A stretch of 64,000 nucleotides of DNA from Pseudomonas sp. HN11 (GCF_021390155.1 NZ_CP089985.1:4475001-4539000); one strand, 5' to 3'. Positions 35,874 through 45,668 are shown, counted from the stretch's first letter. The notes: generated from the letters alone by a model not told the origin. Made by a program: numbers and translations.

Positions 35874-36803
35874 TCAAGGGCGATAGAGAATCGCCGAGCC
35901 CCACGACAGGCCCACACCAAAACCGCTGATAGCCACCCGTTTCCAGGTGGCGTCCATCACGTGCTTTTCCAGCAGCAAGGGAATGCTCGACGACACGGTG
36001 TTGCCGGTCTCGACCATGTCCTTGATGAACTTGTCCACCGGCGCATCTTCAAATCGACGCGCCACGGCGTCGACAATCGCCGCACTGCCCTGGTGAATGC
36101 AGAAGGCATCGATCTCGTCCGCCTTGAGCTCCGACTCGTTGAGCAGCTCATGCAAGTGTGCCGGCACCTTGAGCAAGGCGAAGTTGAAGACCTGGCGACC
36201 GTTCATGAAGAACACGCCATCGCTGACCTTCAGGTGCGGCGCGCCGGAACCGTCGGTGCCGAATTTGGATTTGCCCAGCAACCACGACGCGTCTTCGCCC
36301 ATCCAGGTGGCGGTGGCGGCATCGCCGAACAGCATGGTGGTGTTGCGATCTTCCGGGTCGACGATCTTCGAATACGGGTCGGCAGTGATCAGCAGGCCGT
36401 TTTTCAGGCCGGCGGCTTCCATGAAGCCCTTCATCGCGTAGATGCCGTAGACGTAGCCGGAGCAGCCCAGGGAAATATCAAAAGCCGCGACGTGGGTGGG
36501 CAGGCCGAGCTTGTCCTGGACAATGGCCGCCGTGTGCGGCAGGCCTTCTTCATCACCGTTCTGGGTGACGACGATCAGCGCATCGATGGACTCGCGCTTC
36601 AAATCCGGGTTATTGGCAAACAAAGCGTTGACCGCCTCGACACACAGATCGGAGGTTTCCTGCGCGGCATCCTTGCGCGGCAGGAACGCCGAACCGATCT
36701 TGCCAATGATGAATTCTTCATCCTTGGCGAATTTGGCACCCTGGGCGTAGTTATCGATCCCGTCTGCCGGCACGTAACTGGCGATGCTTTTTATGCCAAT
36801 CAT
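35874..36803 (-). CDS. 3-oxoacyl-ACP synthase III (KAS III)-like protein of the flagellin locus
   Basis: 309 aa, thiolase fold. The KAS III triad is intact: C114 (SLGCSGYVYG), H237 (CIHQGSAAI) and N268 (ETGNTVSSS). It is diverged from housekeeping FabH and slightly shorter. In P. syringae a KAS III-like gene lies with glycosyltransferases fgt1/fgt2 between flgL and fliC and is linked to the acylated viosamine glycan of flagellin. Here the glycosyltransferases are absent and the gene is alone between terminators. A role in making an acyl group for flagellin sugar is inference. Confidence 0.85.
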   Translation of the reverse strand: MIGIKSIASYVPADGIDNYAQGAKFAKDEEFIIGKIGSAFLPRKDAAQETSDLCVEAVNALFANNPDLKRESIDALIVVTQNGDEEGLPHTAAIVQDKLGLPTHVAAFDISLGCSGYVYGIYAMKGFMEAAGLKNGLLITADPYSKIVDPEDRNTTMLFGDAATATWMGEDASWLLGKSKFGTDGSGAPHLKVSDGVFFMNGRQVFNFALLKVPAHLHELLNESELKADEIDAFCIHQGSAAIVDAVARRFEDAPVDKFIKDMVETGNTVSSSIPLLLEKHVMDATWKRVAISGFGVGLSWGSAILYRP

Positions 36804-36983
36804 TGTGGCTTCCCAATACTAAATAGCTGGAGAACACCCCAGGGACTGCGCCCGGAGTGCTGACAATAAAAGGGGATAACCCCATAAAAATCTCGCTGAA
36901 AGCCGTCCCGCAAGGACCCTGTGACGACTTATCCTTTTCACACGATACAGTGAAGATGCGCTTTATGACTCACAGGTCACTCA

Positions 36984-37012
36984 ATTTTGTGTGCTTTGTG
37001 CAAAACCTTCAA
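36984..37012 (-). promoter_or_regulatory. Possible sigma-70 promoter of the KAS III gene
   Basis: On the minus strand TTGAAG, 17 bases, CAAAAT matches four of six at each hexamer. It lies after the flgL terminator and would give a leader of about 170 bases with a small GGGGTTATCCCC hairpin followed by TTTTATT. No sigma-54 or sigma-28 site was seen here. Confidence 0.3.
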
Positions 37013-37036
37013 ACAATTAAATCCCAGAAACGACAA

Positions 37037-37064
37037 CGGCCCGCCCTGTTTTCAGGGCGGGCCG
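37037..37064 (-). terminator. Terminator of the flg operon after flgL
   Basis: CGGCCCGCCCTG and CAGGGCGGGCCG form a 12-bp perfect GC-rich stem with a 4-base loop, 17 bases after the flgL stop. The tail on the minus strand is TTGTCGTTT. Confidence 0.75.
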
Positions 37065-37080
37065 CTTGACGTGACGCCAC

Positions 37081-38682
37081 TTACATCTTGTTGAACAGGC
37101 TCAACTGCGAGATTTTCACGAACGCCAGTTGGGAGGCTTGCAACATGGTTTGCTGCAGCGCCAGGTTGATGGCCGCTTCACCCATGTCGATGTTGGCCAG
37201 ATCACTCATCGTGCTGGTCGTGGCAATGCTGATGCTCGAATTCTCACTGGCCTGGATATCCAAAGCGTTCAGCCGAGCGCCAATAGAACCCCGCACATTG
37301 ACAATCTGGGACGTCGAGTTGGCCAGATTGGCGATGGACGTATTCAGGACATCCTTGAGCTTGACCGTCGCTGCCGGATTGCCGTCGGCCGGCGCATCCA
37401 GCGCCTTGCGCAACTGGCCAAGGGTATCCAGCGCATTCTGGGTCTTCTGGGTGTTGGCCCCCACGGAGAACTGATCGCCAGGCTGCGGCGGCCCACTGCT
37501 CACATCGAACGTCACGCCAGCCGCCGTCACCGTCGTACCGCCGCCCGTATCGCCGGTGGCAATCGCCTTGCTGGCACTCGAGTAGGGCTGGGCGTAAACC
37601 TCATAGGCCGTCGCGCTGGTGAACTTGATGATCGCCCCGCTGTTGGACGGGAACGTGCTGGCATAGTCCGCCTGATTGGTGACCTGAGCCCCTGTCAACT
37701 GCGCGCTCGATGCATTGCTCGGCGTGCGCGAAACACTGAATGTATCCGGCTTGGCCTCCAGGCTGAACGTACGGTCCTTGACCAACGCATCTGAGTTGGC
37801 GCCCGGCACCACATCCCCGAGGTTCATGGTGATGTCGAACTTCACACCCCGCAGCGCAACGCTGGTGCTGCCTTCCTTGGTGGCGTCGAACGTACCATTG
37901 CCCGGAATCTCGGAGGTCACGTCGTTGCCATTCTTGTCGGCCACCTTGTATTGCGTGCTGCTGGTAAAGGTCAGCTTGTAAGGCTGGCCGTCGGCGAATT
38001 TGCTGGCGTAGTCGCCGCTCGAGGTCACCAGCCCAGCCGAGAGCGCGACCTTGTTGTCATTGACCGTAGGCGGCACGGTCTGCGGGTTCGGCGCAACCCA
38101 GGTGGCCTGGGTGCGACCGGCGTTGGCCGCGCCTTCCAGAATAGTCTTGCCGGTATCGCCCGCGCTGACATTCAGCGTATTGGAAATCTGCAGGCTCAGT
38201 GGGGTTTCATCCCCCTGGTAGCTGTAGGTGCCATCATTGTTGCGCGCATACGGCGGCGTCTGGGTCTTGGAACCGGAAAACAAGTAGTTGCCGGCCGAGT
38301 CCTTGCTATTGAGCAGGCCCAGGACCTGATCTTCAATCGCACCGACCTCACTGGCAATCGAGCGACGATCAGCATCACTGCCGACACCACCCGCCTTGAG
38401 TGCCAACTCTGTGGCGCGTTGCATGGCCTCACTGATCGCGGTTAATACACTCTCTTCGTTGGTCAGCGAGTTTTTCAGGCTGGTGATGTTGCCAGTGGAC
38501 TGGGCCACCATGTCTTTCTGCTGCTGCAACATCAACAACCGCGCCGCTGCCACAGGATCATCCGCGGCGGTCTGTACGCGCACACCGGAACTGGCCTGGT
38601 CCTGGGCCTTCACCACACCCGAATAGTTATCCGAATACTTGGCGGAACTGGTCTCGAAATACTGCTGTGTAGAAATACGCAT
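37081..38682 (-). CDS. flgL: Flagellar hook-associated protein FlgL (HAP3)
   Basis: 533 aa. The N-terminus (MRISTQQYFE to DDPVAAARLL) and C-terminus (LALQQTMLQASQLAFVKISQLSLF) are flagellin-like D0/D1 helices. The middle is enlarged by two related units at about 216-311 and 330-409, each opening with a DYAS.F motif and closing with a TFSLEA or QFSVGA strand. This looks like a tandem duplication and makes the protein about 90 residues longer than remembered for P. aeruginosa FlgL. It joins the hook to the filament with FlgK. Last gene of flgFGHIJKL. Confidence 0.95.
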   Translation of the reverse strand: MRISTQQYFETSSAKYSDNYSGVVKAQDQASSGVRVQTAADDPVAAARLLMLQQQKDMVAQSTGNITSLKNSLTNEESVLTAISEAMQRATELALKAGGVGSDADRRSIASEVGAIEDQVLGLLNSKDSAGNYLFSGSKTQTPPYARNNDGTYSYQGDETPLSLQISNTLNVSAGDTGKTILEGAANAGRTQATWVAPNPQTVPPTVNDNKVALSAGLVTSSGDYASKFADGQPYKLTFTSSTQYKVADKNGNDVTSEIPGNGTFDATKEGSTSVALRGVKFDITMNLGDVVPGANSDALVKDRTFSLEAKPDTFSVSRTPSNASSAQLTGAQVTNQADYASTFPSNSGAIIKFTSATAYEVYAQPYSSASKAIATGDTGGGTTVTAAGVTFDVSSGPPQPGDQFSVGANTQKTQNALDTLGQLRKALDAPADGNPAATVKLKDVLNTSIANLANSTSQIVNVRGSIGARLNALDIQASENSSISIATTSTMSDLANIDMGEAAINLALQQTMLQASQLAFVKISQLSLFNKM

Positions 38683-38696
38683 CGTCCCAGGCTCCC

Positions 38697-40751
38697 TTAA
38701 AGACTATTGATCAATGTGCTGAAGGTTTCTTGCGCAGCCTTGATGATCTGCGACGACGCCGTGTAGTACTGCTGGAACTTGATCATGTCGCCCGCCTCTT
38801 CGTCCAGGTTGACCTGGGACACCGAGTTGCGCGCGTTCTTGTTGGCGGTCAGCAATGCGTTCGTCGCCGTGCTGTCCGTACCGGCAGCCGCCGCTTTCGC
38901 GCCAACGGTAGATACCAACTTGCTGTTGGCCCCTACGAGGCTGGTGCCGCCGGTGCCATCGGCGGCCGTGCCGATGGTCGCCTTGGTTTGCAGGCCGAGC
39001 AGCTCAAGGGCGTTGCGGTTATCGGACTTGCCGGAGGCATTGAACGAGAACGTCGTGCTGTCACCGTTGGCCGGCGAACCGCCCACCGTGGTGTCGAAAC
39101 TGAAGCTCTTGGCCGGCACCACCAGGGCACCGTTGGCATCGCGCATCGGCACGTTGATCGTGACCTTGTTGCCCTGCCCCGGAACAATGCTGCCGGTGCC
39201 GATCGGGTTGCCCTGGGCATCATTGAGTGTGTACGGCTGGGTGCCGTCGGCTGCCGGCTTGCCGAATACCATCTTCACCGGCATCGAATGTTCAATCCCC
39301 GTGCGCAACTGGGCAGTGGCGGCGCCGCCCTGGATATCCAAAGGCACCGTCAGGGTCGGCGGGGTAAACGTGCCGGTACCTTCGTTGGTCTTACTGGCCT
39401 GCCCGGATAGTGGCGCGGCAAAAGCGATCTTGTTCGGATCCGTCATCACGGTGCCAATGTCCTTGGCACCATTGGCGGTCGGGCTGACCTTGAAGCTGTC
39501 CCCGGTAGCCATCGGCCCCTTGCCGTCGAGCGCCAACGTGAAACCATCGATCACGGCCGGTGGCGTGGCGGTGACGTCAAACGTCCCCATGGCCTTGCCA
39601 TCGGAACGCACCACGGTGACGTTGTTCGGGTTGGCGCTGTCGTTGAAGGTGACCTTGTAATCGAAATTGGTCAGCTTGCTGCTGTCCTTAATCGACACGT
39701 TCAGGTTGCCGGAACCCGCGCTGTTGCCACCCGAAGCCTGGCTGCGCTGGGCAATGGCCGCGGCGCTGTTGATGTCCTTGAACAGCGAGCTGCCGAACTG
39801 GCCGTTGAGATCCAGGCCCTGGCCCAACTGGTTGTTGATGGTGTCTGCGGTGGCGATGGCGATGCGCCCCAGGTCATTGATGGCAGGCATCAGGACATCG
39901 CTGCGATAACGCAACAGACCACCGATGCTACCGCCGCTGAGCACGTTGCCCAGATCGAGCGACTCACCGCCGCCCACGTTGAGCTGGATGGTGAACTGGC
40001 TAGTGTCGTTCTTGCTCGGTACGGCGGAGATGGTGTTGAACTGGTCACCCAATACCAGCGACTGGCCGGAACCGGTGCTGACGCTGAAGATGCCATTCTT
40101 CTCGGTGGCGGTCACGCCGACCAATTCGTTCAGCGAACGCACGGCTTCGGCACGCGCGTCCAGCAGGTTGGCCGGGGCCGTGTTCGACGAACCCTGCACC
40201 TGGGCGATCTGCTTGTTGAGCGAGGCAATGGACGACGTCAGCTTGTTGACCTGGTCACTCATCGACGACAGCTGGCTGTTGATGGTTTCTTTCTGCTGGC
40301 CCAACTGTGTAGAGATCGAGTTGAAGCGATTGCTCAGCGTCTGCGCCTTGGTGATCAACACCTGGCGGGCCGAGACATCGCTCGGGTTGGCCGAGGCAGT
40401 CTGCACGGCCGAGAAGAACTCACTGAGCACAGCCGACATACCGGTGGTCTTGTCCGACAGGGTCTTGTCGACAGCGCTGACCTGGTCGAGGTAAGCCTTG
40501 GCATCGCTGTTGAGCGAGGTGCTGTTCTGGTAGGCCGCGTCGAGGAACTCGTTATACACCCGGCGCACATCGGCCAGGGTGGTACCGCTGCCGATGTACA
40601 CACCACCGTACTGGTTGGCCGCACTGGCGTTCTGGGTGGTCTGCTGACGCGAATAACCCGGAGTATTGGCGTTGGCAATGTTGTTACTCAAGACCGACAA
40701 CGATCCTTGAGAGGCGTTAAGCCCTGACATCCCGATACTGAGCAAACTCAT
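38697..40751 (-). CDS. flgK: Flagellar hook-associated protein FlgK (HAP1)
   Basis: 684 aa. The N-terminus has the rod/hook family motif SNNIANANTPGYSRQ. The C-terminus ends in the typical helix FQQYYTASSQIIKAAQETFS. A middle unit (about 350-430) resembles the repeated FlgL unit in its strand pattern and GDSFKVSP ending. It forms the first junction layer on the hook. It lies 10 bases after flgJ and 14 before flgL. Confidence 0.96.
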   Translation of the reverse strand: MSLLSIGMSGLNASQGSLSVLSNNIANANTPGYSRQQTTQNASAANQYGGVYIGSGTTLADVRRVYNEFLDAAYQNSTSLNSDAKAYLDQVSAVDKTLSDKTTGMSAVLSEFFSAVQTASANPSDVSARQVLITKAQTLSNRFNSISTQLGQQKETINSQLSSMSDQVNKLTSSIASLNKQIAQVQGSSNTAPANLLDARAEAVRSLNELVGVTATEKNGIFSVSTGSGQSLVLGDQFNTISAVPSKNDTSQFTIQLNVGGGESLDLGNVLSGGSIGGLLRYRSDVLMPAINDLGRIAIATADTINNQLGQGLDLNGQFGSSLFKDINSAAAIAQRSQASGGNSAGSGNLNVSIKDSSKLTNFDYKVTFNDSANPNNVTVVRSDGKAMGTFDVTATPPAVIDGFTLALDGKGPMATGDSFKVSPTANGAKDIGTVMTDPNKIAFAAPLSGQASKTNEGTGTFTPPTLTVPLDIQGGAATAQLRTGIEHSMPVKMVFGKPAADGTQPYTLNDAQGNPIGTGSIVPGQGNKVTINVPMRDANGALVVPAKSFSFDTTVGGSPANGDSTTFSFNASGKSDNRNALELLGLQTKATIGTAADGTGGTSLVGANSKLVSTVGAKAAAAGTDSTATNALLTANKNARNSVSQVNLDEEAGDMIKFQQYYTASSQIIKAAQETFSTLINSL

Positions 40752-40761
40752 GGTTCAGACC

Positions 40762-42027
40762 TTATAAATGTGTGGTTGCGCCAGCGGCAGCGTAATTCTG
40801 GTAACTGTCCATCGATTTGGCGATCTGCGAAATCTTGCTGGCATAGGCCGGGTCGGTGGCGTAACCGGCTTTTTGCAACTCGCGGACAAACTGTTCCGGG
40901 TTGTCGGCCGACTTCACAACTTCTTTATAGCGATCATTGCTTTGCAGCAAGGTCACCAGGTCATGGAAGCTGTCCTGATAGGAGTTATAGGAACGGAACT
41001 GCGCCGTTTCCTTGACCATCGCCCCATCGCGGAACTCGCTGGTGATCGCGCGGGCCTGGCCGCCCTGCCAACTCTGGCCGGCCTTGATGCCGAACAGGTT
41101 GTGACTGCTGCTGCCATCTTCGGCGCGCATTACCGATTTACCCCAACCGGTTTCCAGGGCGGCCTGGGCCACCAGGTACTTCGGATCGACACCAATGCGC
41201 GCGGCGGCCGCCTTGGCCATCGGCAACATGGTGGCGACAAATTCATCCTGCGAGCTGAAGGCTTTCTTCGCCGGCGCCAACGGTGGCTGGGCCACGGCGC
41301 GGCCGTAGACCTGCATGCGCCCGCTCGGCACGGCAAAGGTGCGTGCGGTGCTGTTGATCACGTTGTCGTCGGCCACGCTGTTACGCAGCGGCGCACTTTT
41401 GGCATCGATAGCAACCGGTGCGTTCGGCACGATGCCGGCGAGCAGGCGATCAGTCAGCTTGCTTGGCAAGGCGATACGGCGTTGGTTCATCAATTCCATA
41501 TCATTGCTGTGGGACGCTACGGCGCCCGCTTGCGGCTCAGCCACGCGGTAAGCCCACAGTGGACGCTGGCCATTGGAGCGGCCCAACGGGCCTTCGGCCT
41601 GGGTACCTGCCGCAATTTCCGTCGGCACATCAACTTTCTTCGCAGGCGCGGCTGCTGCCGGGCCTTGCAAGGTGGCGGCCTGGGCCTCCACCGGTTTGTT
41701 CTTCTGCATCTGGCGCATCAGCACGTCGGCCAGGCCGATACCGCCACCCTCGCGCGACATCGAGACCGCCAGTTGCTGGTCGTACATTTCCTGGTACTGT
41801 TTGGCGGCCGGCGTGTTCATCGGGTTGTCCTTACCCAGCGCCTCGGTGGCCGAACGCATGGACTTGAGCATCTCGCTCAGGAACAGCGACTCGAACTCCT
41901 GCGCCACCTTGCGCATGTTGCCTTCGCTGTTCTTGTCGGCACCGACCTTGAGCTGGTTAAGCCGGTTCAAGTCGGAGTAAGACCCCGAGTCCGCCGTGCT
42001 GCTGATCCCGCTCTTGCGCATATCCAT
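40762..42027 (-). CDS. flgJ: Peptidoglycan hydrolase / rod cap protein FlgJ
   Basis: 421 aa from MDMRKSGISS, chosen because GAGG is eight bases upstream; an ATG two codons earlier is possible. The N-terminal rod-cap domain is at about 35-110 (RKVAQEFESLFLSEMLKSMRS region). A variable linker follows. The C-terminal glucosaminidase domain (about 262-405) has catalytic E292 in AALETGWGKS in this numbering. It caps the rod and opens peptidoglycan for its passage. Confidence 0.95.
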   Translation of the reverse strand: MDMRKSGISSTADSGSYSDLNRLNQLKVGADKNSEGNMRKVAQEFESLFLSEMLKSMRSATEALGKDNPMNTPAAKQYQEMYDQQLAVSMSREGGGIGLADVLMRQMQKNKPVEAQAATLQGPAAAAPAKKVDVPTEIAAGTQAEGPLGRSNGQRPLWAYRVAEPQAGAVASHSNDMELMNQRRIALPSKLTDRLLAGIVPNAPVAIDAKSAPLRNSVADDNVINSTARTFAVPSGRMQVYGRAVAQPPLAPAKKAFSSQDEFVATMLPMAKAAAARIGVDPKYLVAQAALETGWGKSVMRAEDGSSSHNLFGIKAGQSWQGGQARAITSEFRDGAMVKETAQFRSYNSYQDSFHDLVTLLQSNDRYKEVVKSADNPEQFVRELQKAGYATDPAYASKISQIAKSMDSYQNYAAAGATTHL

Positions 42028-42037
42028 GGCCATGGCC

Positions 42038-43153
42038 TCAGATCACGATCAGGTCGGCTTGCAAGGCGCCGGCCTGTTTCAAAGCTTCGAGGATCGCCAT
42101 CAAGTCGCCGGGCGCCGCGCCCACCTGGTTCACCGCGCGGACAATCTCGTCCAGGGTGGTGCCGGGGCCGAACTTGAACATCGGCTTGGCTTCTTGCTGG
42201 GCGTTGACGCGCGAACGCGGCACCACCGCCGTCTGGCCGTTGGACAACGGCCCTGGCTGGCTGACGATCGGGTCTTCAGTGATGGTCACGGTCAGGCTGC
42301 CGTGGGTCACCGCTGCCGGCGACACCTTCACGTTCTGACCGATCACGATGGTGCCGGTACGCGAGTTGATGATGACTTTGGCGACGGCCTGGCCTGGGTC
42401 GACTTCAAGGTTTTCCAGGATCGACAGGTAGTCGACGCGTTGGCTTGGGTCCAGGGGTGCTGTCACACGGATCGAACCGCCGTCGATGGCCTGGGCCACG
42501 CCAGGGCCGAGCATGTCATTGATCTTGTCGACCACGCGCTTGGCAGTGGTGAAGTCGGAACGGTTGAGGTTCAGGGTCAGGCTGTTGCCCTGGTTGAAGC
42601 CACTTGGCACGGTGCGTTCAACCGTTGCGCCACCCGGGATGCGACCGGCCGACGGCACGTTGACCGTGATCTTCGAACCGTCGCGACCTTCGGCGTCAAA
42701 CCCGCCCACCACCAGGTTGCCCTGGGCGATGGCGTAGACGTTGCCGTCGATACCCTTGAGGGGCGTCATCAGCAAGGTGCCGCCGCGCAGGCTTTTCGAG
42801 TTACCGATGGACGACACGGTGATGTCCACCACCTGGCCTGGCTTGGAGAACGCCGGCAAATCAGCACTGATCGACACCGCCGCGACGTTTTTCAGCTGCA
42901 CGTTGCCCGACCCTGCCGGCACCTTGATGCCGAACTGCGAGAGCATGTTGTTGAAGGTCTGCAGGGTGAACGGGGTCTGCGTGGTCTGGTCACCCGTACC
43001 GTTGAGCCCCACCACCAGGCCGTAGCCGATCAACTGGTTGGAACGCACGCCGGAAATACTCGCGATGTCCTTCAGGCGTTCGGCCTGGGCGACAGCGCTC
43101 AAGGAAAGCAGGAGTGCGGCCGCCATCAGCTGTTTGAAGTTCAAAGTAGCCAC
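42038..43153 (-). CDS. flgI: Flagellar P-ring protein FlgI
   Basis: 371 aa with a Sec signal peptide (cleavage after AVAQA, about residue 24). The mature start [31 protein letters not shown] is diagnostic of FlgI. It forms the periplasmic bushing in the peptidoglycan layer and needs the chaperone FlgA, which is not in this window. Adjacent to flgH with no gap. Confidence 0.97.
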   Translation of the reverse strand: MATLNFKQLMAAALLLSLSAVAQAERLKDIASISGVRSNQLIGYGLVVGLNGTGDQTTQTPFTLQTFNNMLSQFGIKVPAGSGNVQLKNVAAVSISADLPAFSKPGQVVDITVSSIGNSKSLRGGTLLMTPLKGIDGNVYAIAQGNLVVGGFDAEGRDGSKITVNVPSAGRIPGGATVERTVPSGFNQGNSLTLNLNRSDFTTAKRVVDKINDMLGPGVAQAIDGGSIRVTAPLDPSQRVDYLSILENLEVDPGQAVAKVIINSRTGTIVIGQNVKVSPAAVTHGSLTVTITEDPIVSQPGPLSNGQTAVVPRSRVNAQQEAKPMFKFGPGTTLDEIVRAVNQVGAAPGDLMAILEALKQAGALQADLIVI

Positions 43154-43849
43154 CTAGAAAGGGAACAGCGGGCTAAGGAAGAAACGATCGAACCAGCCCG
43201 GCTGACTGGCATCAGCAAACGAACCTGTACCCGAGTAGGTAATGCGCGCATCGGCAATCCGCGTCGACGGCACGGTGTTGTCGGTGGAGATGTCATCGGC
43301 GCGCACCATGCCGGCAATGCGCACCAGCTCGTCGCCGGTGTTGAGGGTCATCCACTTTTCACCACGTACGGCGATGATGCCGTTGGGCAATACGTCGGCC
43401 ACGGTCACGGTGATCGAACCGGTCAGGCTGTTGCCCTGCCCTGCCGCGCTCTTGCCGTTGGTGGCACGGTCGCCGCTGTAGCCGGCGCTGAGACTGAGGT
43501 CGCCGTCACCCAGCGGGTTATTGGTGTTGGGCACCGCGCCGAACAACGAGGTCAGGCCGAGGTTGGCCTTGCTGGTCTTGCCGATCTGCGAGTTGGCGTT
43601 CTTGCTGGCCTGGGTGCGCTCGTTCAGGGTGATGGTGATGATGTCACCGACCCGGAACGCCTTGCGGTCGCTGTACAGGTTCTGTTCGAAACCGGCCTGG
43701 TAGATCGAGCCATTGTTGGCGGCCGCCGGCAACGGCGTACGTGGCAACACCGGCGCATAGTACGGGTCATTGGGTTTTGGCGTCGGGGCGACACAGCCTG
43801 CGAGCACGGCAATCCCACTCAATGCCAGAACGGAAACATAGCGATTCAT
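43154..43849 (-). CDS. flgH: Flagellar L-ring lipoprotein FlgH
   Basis: 231 aa. Lipobox VLAGC with C19 as the lipidated residue. The family core [24 protein letters not shown] and the GDG-containing segment are present. It forms the outer-membrane L ring. It begins 53 bases after flgG, and its stop directly precedes the flgI start. Confidence 0.97.
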   Translation of the reverse strand: MNRYVSVLALSGIAVLAGCVAPTPKPNDPYYAPVLPRTPLPAAANNGSIYQAGFEQNLYSDRKAFRVGDIITITLNERTQASKNANSQIGKTSKANLGLTSLFGAVPNTNNPLGDGDLSLSAGYSGDRATNGKSAAGQGNSLTGSITVTVADVLPNGIIAVRGEKWMTLNTGDELVRIAGMVRADDISTDNTVPSTRIADARITYSGTGSFADASQPGWFDRFFLSPLFPF

Positions 43850-43902
43850 GACCCTTACCTCACGGTGTTGCAGGCGCTCTCAAGAGCGCCCCATAGACTT
43901 GA

Positions 43903-44688
43903 TTACAGATTCTGCGTTACGAACGAAAGCATCTGGTCGGCGGTGGAGATCACCTTGGAGTTCATCTCGTAGGCGCGCTGGGTGGTGATCATGTTGACCA
44001 TCTCCTCAACCGTGCTCACGTTGGAGGTTTCCAGGGTGCTTTGCAGCGTGGTGCCGAAACCGTTCAAACCCGGGGTGCCGATTTGCGGCGCGCCGCTGGA
44101 GGCGGTTTCCAGGAACAGGTTGTTACCCATTGCCTGCAGGCCGGCTGGGTTGATGAAGTCGGCGGTCTGCAGGTTGCCGATCACTTGCGACGCGGGGTTG
44201 CCGGCCACGGTGATGGACACGGTGCCGTCGTTGCCGACGGTGAAGGTCTTGGCGTCTGCAGGAACGACCACGGCCGGCTCCAGGGCGAAACCGTTGGCCG
44301 TGACGATCTGGCCGTTGGAATCCAGGTGGAAAGTACCGTCACGGGTGTAGGAAGTCGTGCCGTCCGGCTGCAGGATCTGGAAGAAACCGCGGCCGTTGAT
44401 GGCCATGTCCAGCGGTTGGCCGGTCTGTTGCAGGTTACCGGCGCTGAAGTTCTTCTGGGTGCCGACGATTTGCACACCGGTCCCCAGTTGCAGGCCCGAC
44501 GGCAGTTCGCTGTCCTGGGTCGACTGGGCGCCTGGCTGCTTCTTGATCTGATAGAGCAGGTCCTGGAACTCGGCGCGATCACGTTTGAAGCCCGTGGTCG
44601 ATACGTTCGCCAGGTTGTTGGAAATGGTGGTCAGGTTGGTGTCCTGGGCGGACAGGCCTGTTTTGGCAACCCATAGAGCCGGAAGCAT
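43903..44688 (-). CDS. flgG: Flagellar distal rod protein FlgG
   Basis: 261 aa from MLPALWVAKTG, with AAGGAG well placed upstream. N-terminal rod motif NNLANVSTTGFKRD; C-terminal motif VEEMVNMITTQRAYEMNSK. It builds the distal rod inside the P and L rings. It lies 63 bases after flgF. Confidence 0.97.
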   Translation of the reverse strand: MLPALWVAKTGLSAQDTNLTTISNNLANVSTTGFKRDRAEFQDLLYQIKKQPGAQSTQDSELPSGLQLGTGVQIVGTQKNFSAGNLQQTGQPLDMAINGRGFFQILQPDGTTSYTRDGTFHLDSNGQIVTANGFALEPAVVVPADAKTFTVGNDGTVSITVAGNPASQVIGNLQTADFINPAGLQAMGNNLFLETASSGAPQIGTPGLNGFGTTLQSTLETSNVSTVEEMVNMITTQRAYEMNSKVISTADQMLSFVTQNL

Positions 44689-44751
44689 GCTGTTCTCCTT
44701 CATGCGCCTGTTTGTTGGCGCTGCATCGCAAAATTAGTGAGTGGGCTTGAA

Positions 44752-45492
44752 TCAGCTCATCTGCATGACGCGGGTCATGGCCTGGTCGTCTTCTTTGGCG
44801 CTGTTCATCATCTTGATGTGCAGCTCGAACTGCTTGGAAAGCGCCAGTACCGCGGTCATTTCTTCCACCGCGTTGACGTTGCTCGCCTGCAGGAAGCCCG
44901 AGGTCAGCGTGACCGTCGCATCAGCCTGGGCCGGCTGGCCATCCTTGGTGTGGATGGTGCCGTCGAGGCCTTTATTCATGTTCTTAAGGTCCGGCTGGAC
45001 CAGCTTGATGCGGTCCACTTCAGCCATTACGCGCGGGCCTTCACCCATGGCGCGGATGCTGATGGTGCCATCGGCACCCACTTCGATTTTCTGCTGCGGC
45101 GGCACGGCAATCGGACCGCCGTTGCCCATGATCGGCATGCCGTTGCCGGCGCGCAGTACGCCCAATGCATCGACGTTCATGCTGGCGCTGCGCACATAGG
45201 CTTCGCTGCCGTCCGGGGTCTGCACGGCCATCCAGCCATTGCCGCTGACGGCAACGTCCAGGTCACGGCCGGTCTCGATCATCGCGCCAGGCGAGAAGTC
45301 GGTGCCCGGGCGCTCAGTCAAGGCAAACGCCCGCGCCGGAAAGCTGTCACCGAACACCGGCATCGAACGCGCCTGCTCCAGGTCACGTTGGAAACCGTTG
45401 GTGGAAATGTTCGCCAGGTTGTTGGCATGGGCCTTCTGCGCCAGAGCATTCTGGCTGGCGCCGGTCATTGCCACATAAAGGTACTTGTCCAC
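44752..45492 (-). CDS. flgF: Flagellar proximal rod protein FlgF
   Basis: 246 aa with a GTG start (VDKYLYVAMTG) preceded by GAGGAAGAA; the open frame reaches further but lacks a ribosome site. Rod family motifs NNLANISTNGFQRD and VNAVEEMTAVLALSKQFE are present. Here it is the first gene of its operon, with its own sigma-54 promoter; flgBCDE are not upstream. Confidence 0.96.
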   Translation of the reverse strand: MDKYLYVAMTGASQNALAQKAHANNLANISTNGFQRDLEQARSMPVFGDSFPARAFALTERPGTDFSPGAMIETGRDLDVAVSGNGWMAVQTPDGSEAYVRSASMNVDALGVLRAGNGMPIMGNGGPIAVPPQQKIEVGADGTISIRAMGEGPRVMAEVDRIKLVQPDLKNMNKGLDGTIHTKDGQPAQADATVTLTSGFLQASNVNAVEEMTAVLALSKQFELHIKMMNSAKEDDQAMTRVMQMS

Positions 45493-45548
45493 GCTTCTTC
45501 CTCTTTCTGACGGACGCTTGCCGCCCACCGCTGTACTGATGAGGCTTA

Positions 45549-45565
45549 AGCAATTTGCGAACCAA
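45549..45565 (-). promoter_or_regulatory. Sigma-54 promoter of flgFGHIJKL
   Basis: Minus-strand TTGGTTCGCAAATTGCT has GG and GC ten bases apart and a full TTGCT -12 element; the -24 half is weaker (TGGTTC for TGGCAC). It is about 60 bases before the flgF GTG. Confidence 0.7.
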
Positions 45566-45644
45566 CTTTTGAAAATAGGGTAAGGTGCAGACACGGCGGG
45601 GGTTTGCGGTGAGGTGTGATGTTTTCAGGAGTGAGCGTGAGTCG

Positions 45645-45668
45645 AAAAAACGGCGGACTACTGCCGCC
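45645..45668 (-). terminator. Terminator of phhR
   Basis: The minus strand reads GGCGG, seven bases, CCGCC, then G and six T. It lies between the REPIN and the flgF promoter and separates phhR from the flagellar operon. Confidence 0.65.

Noticed and set aside
41996..43972. Long plus-strand open frame opposite flgI and flgH (658 codons)
   Set aside because: Antisense shadow of well-defined flagellar genes.
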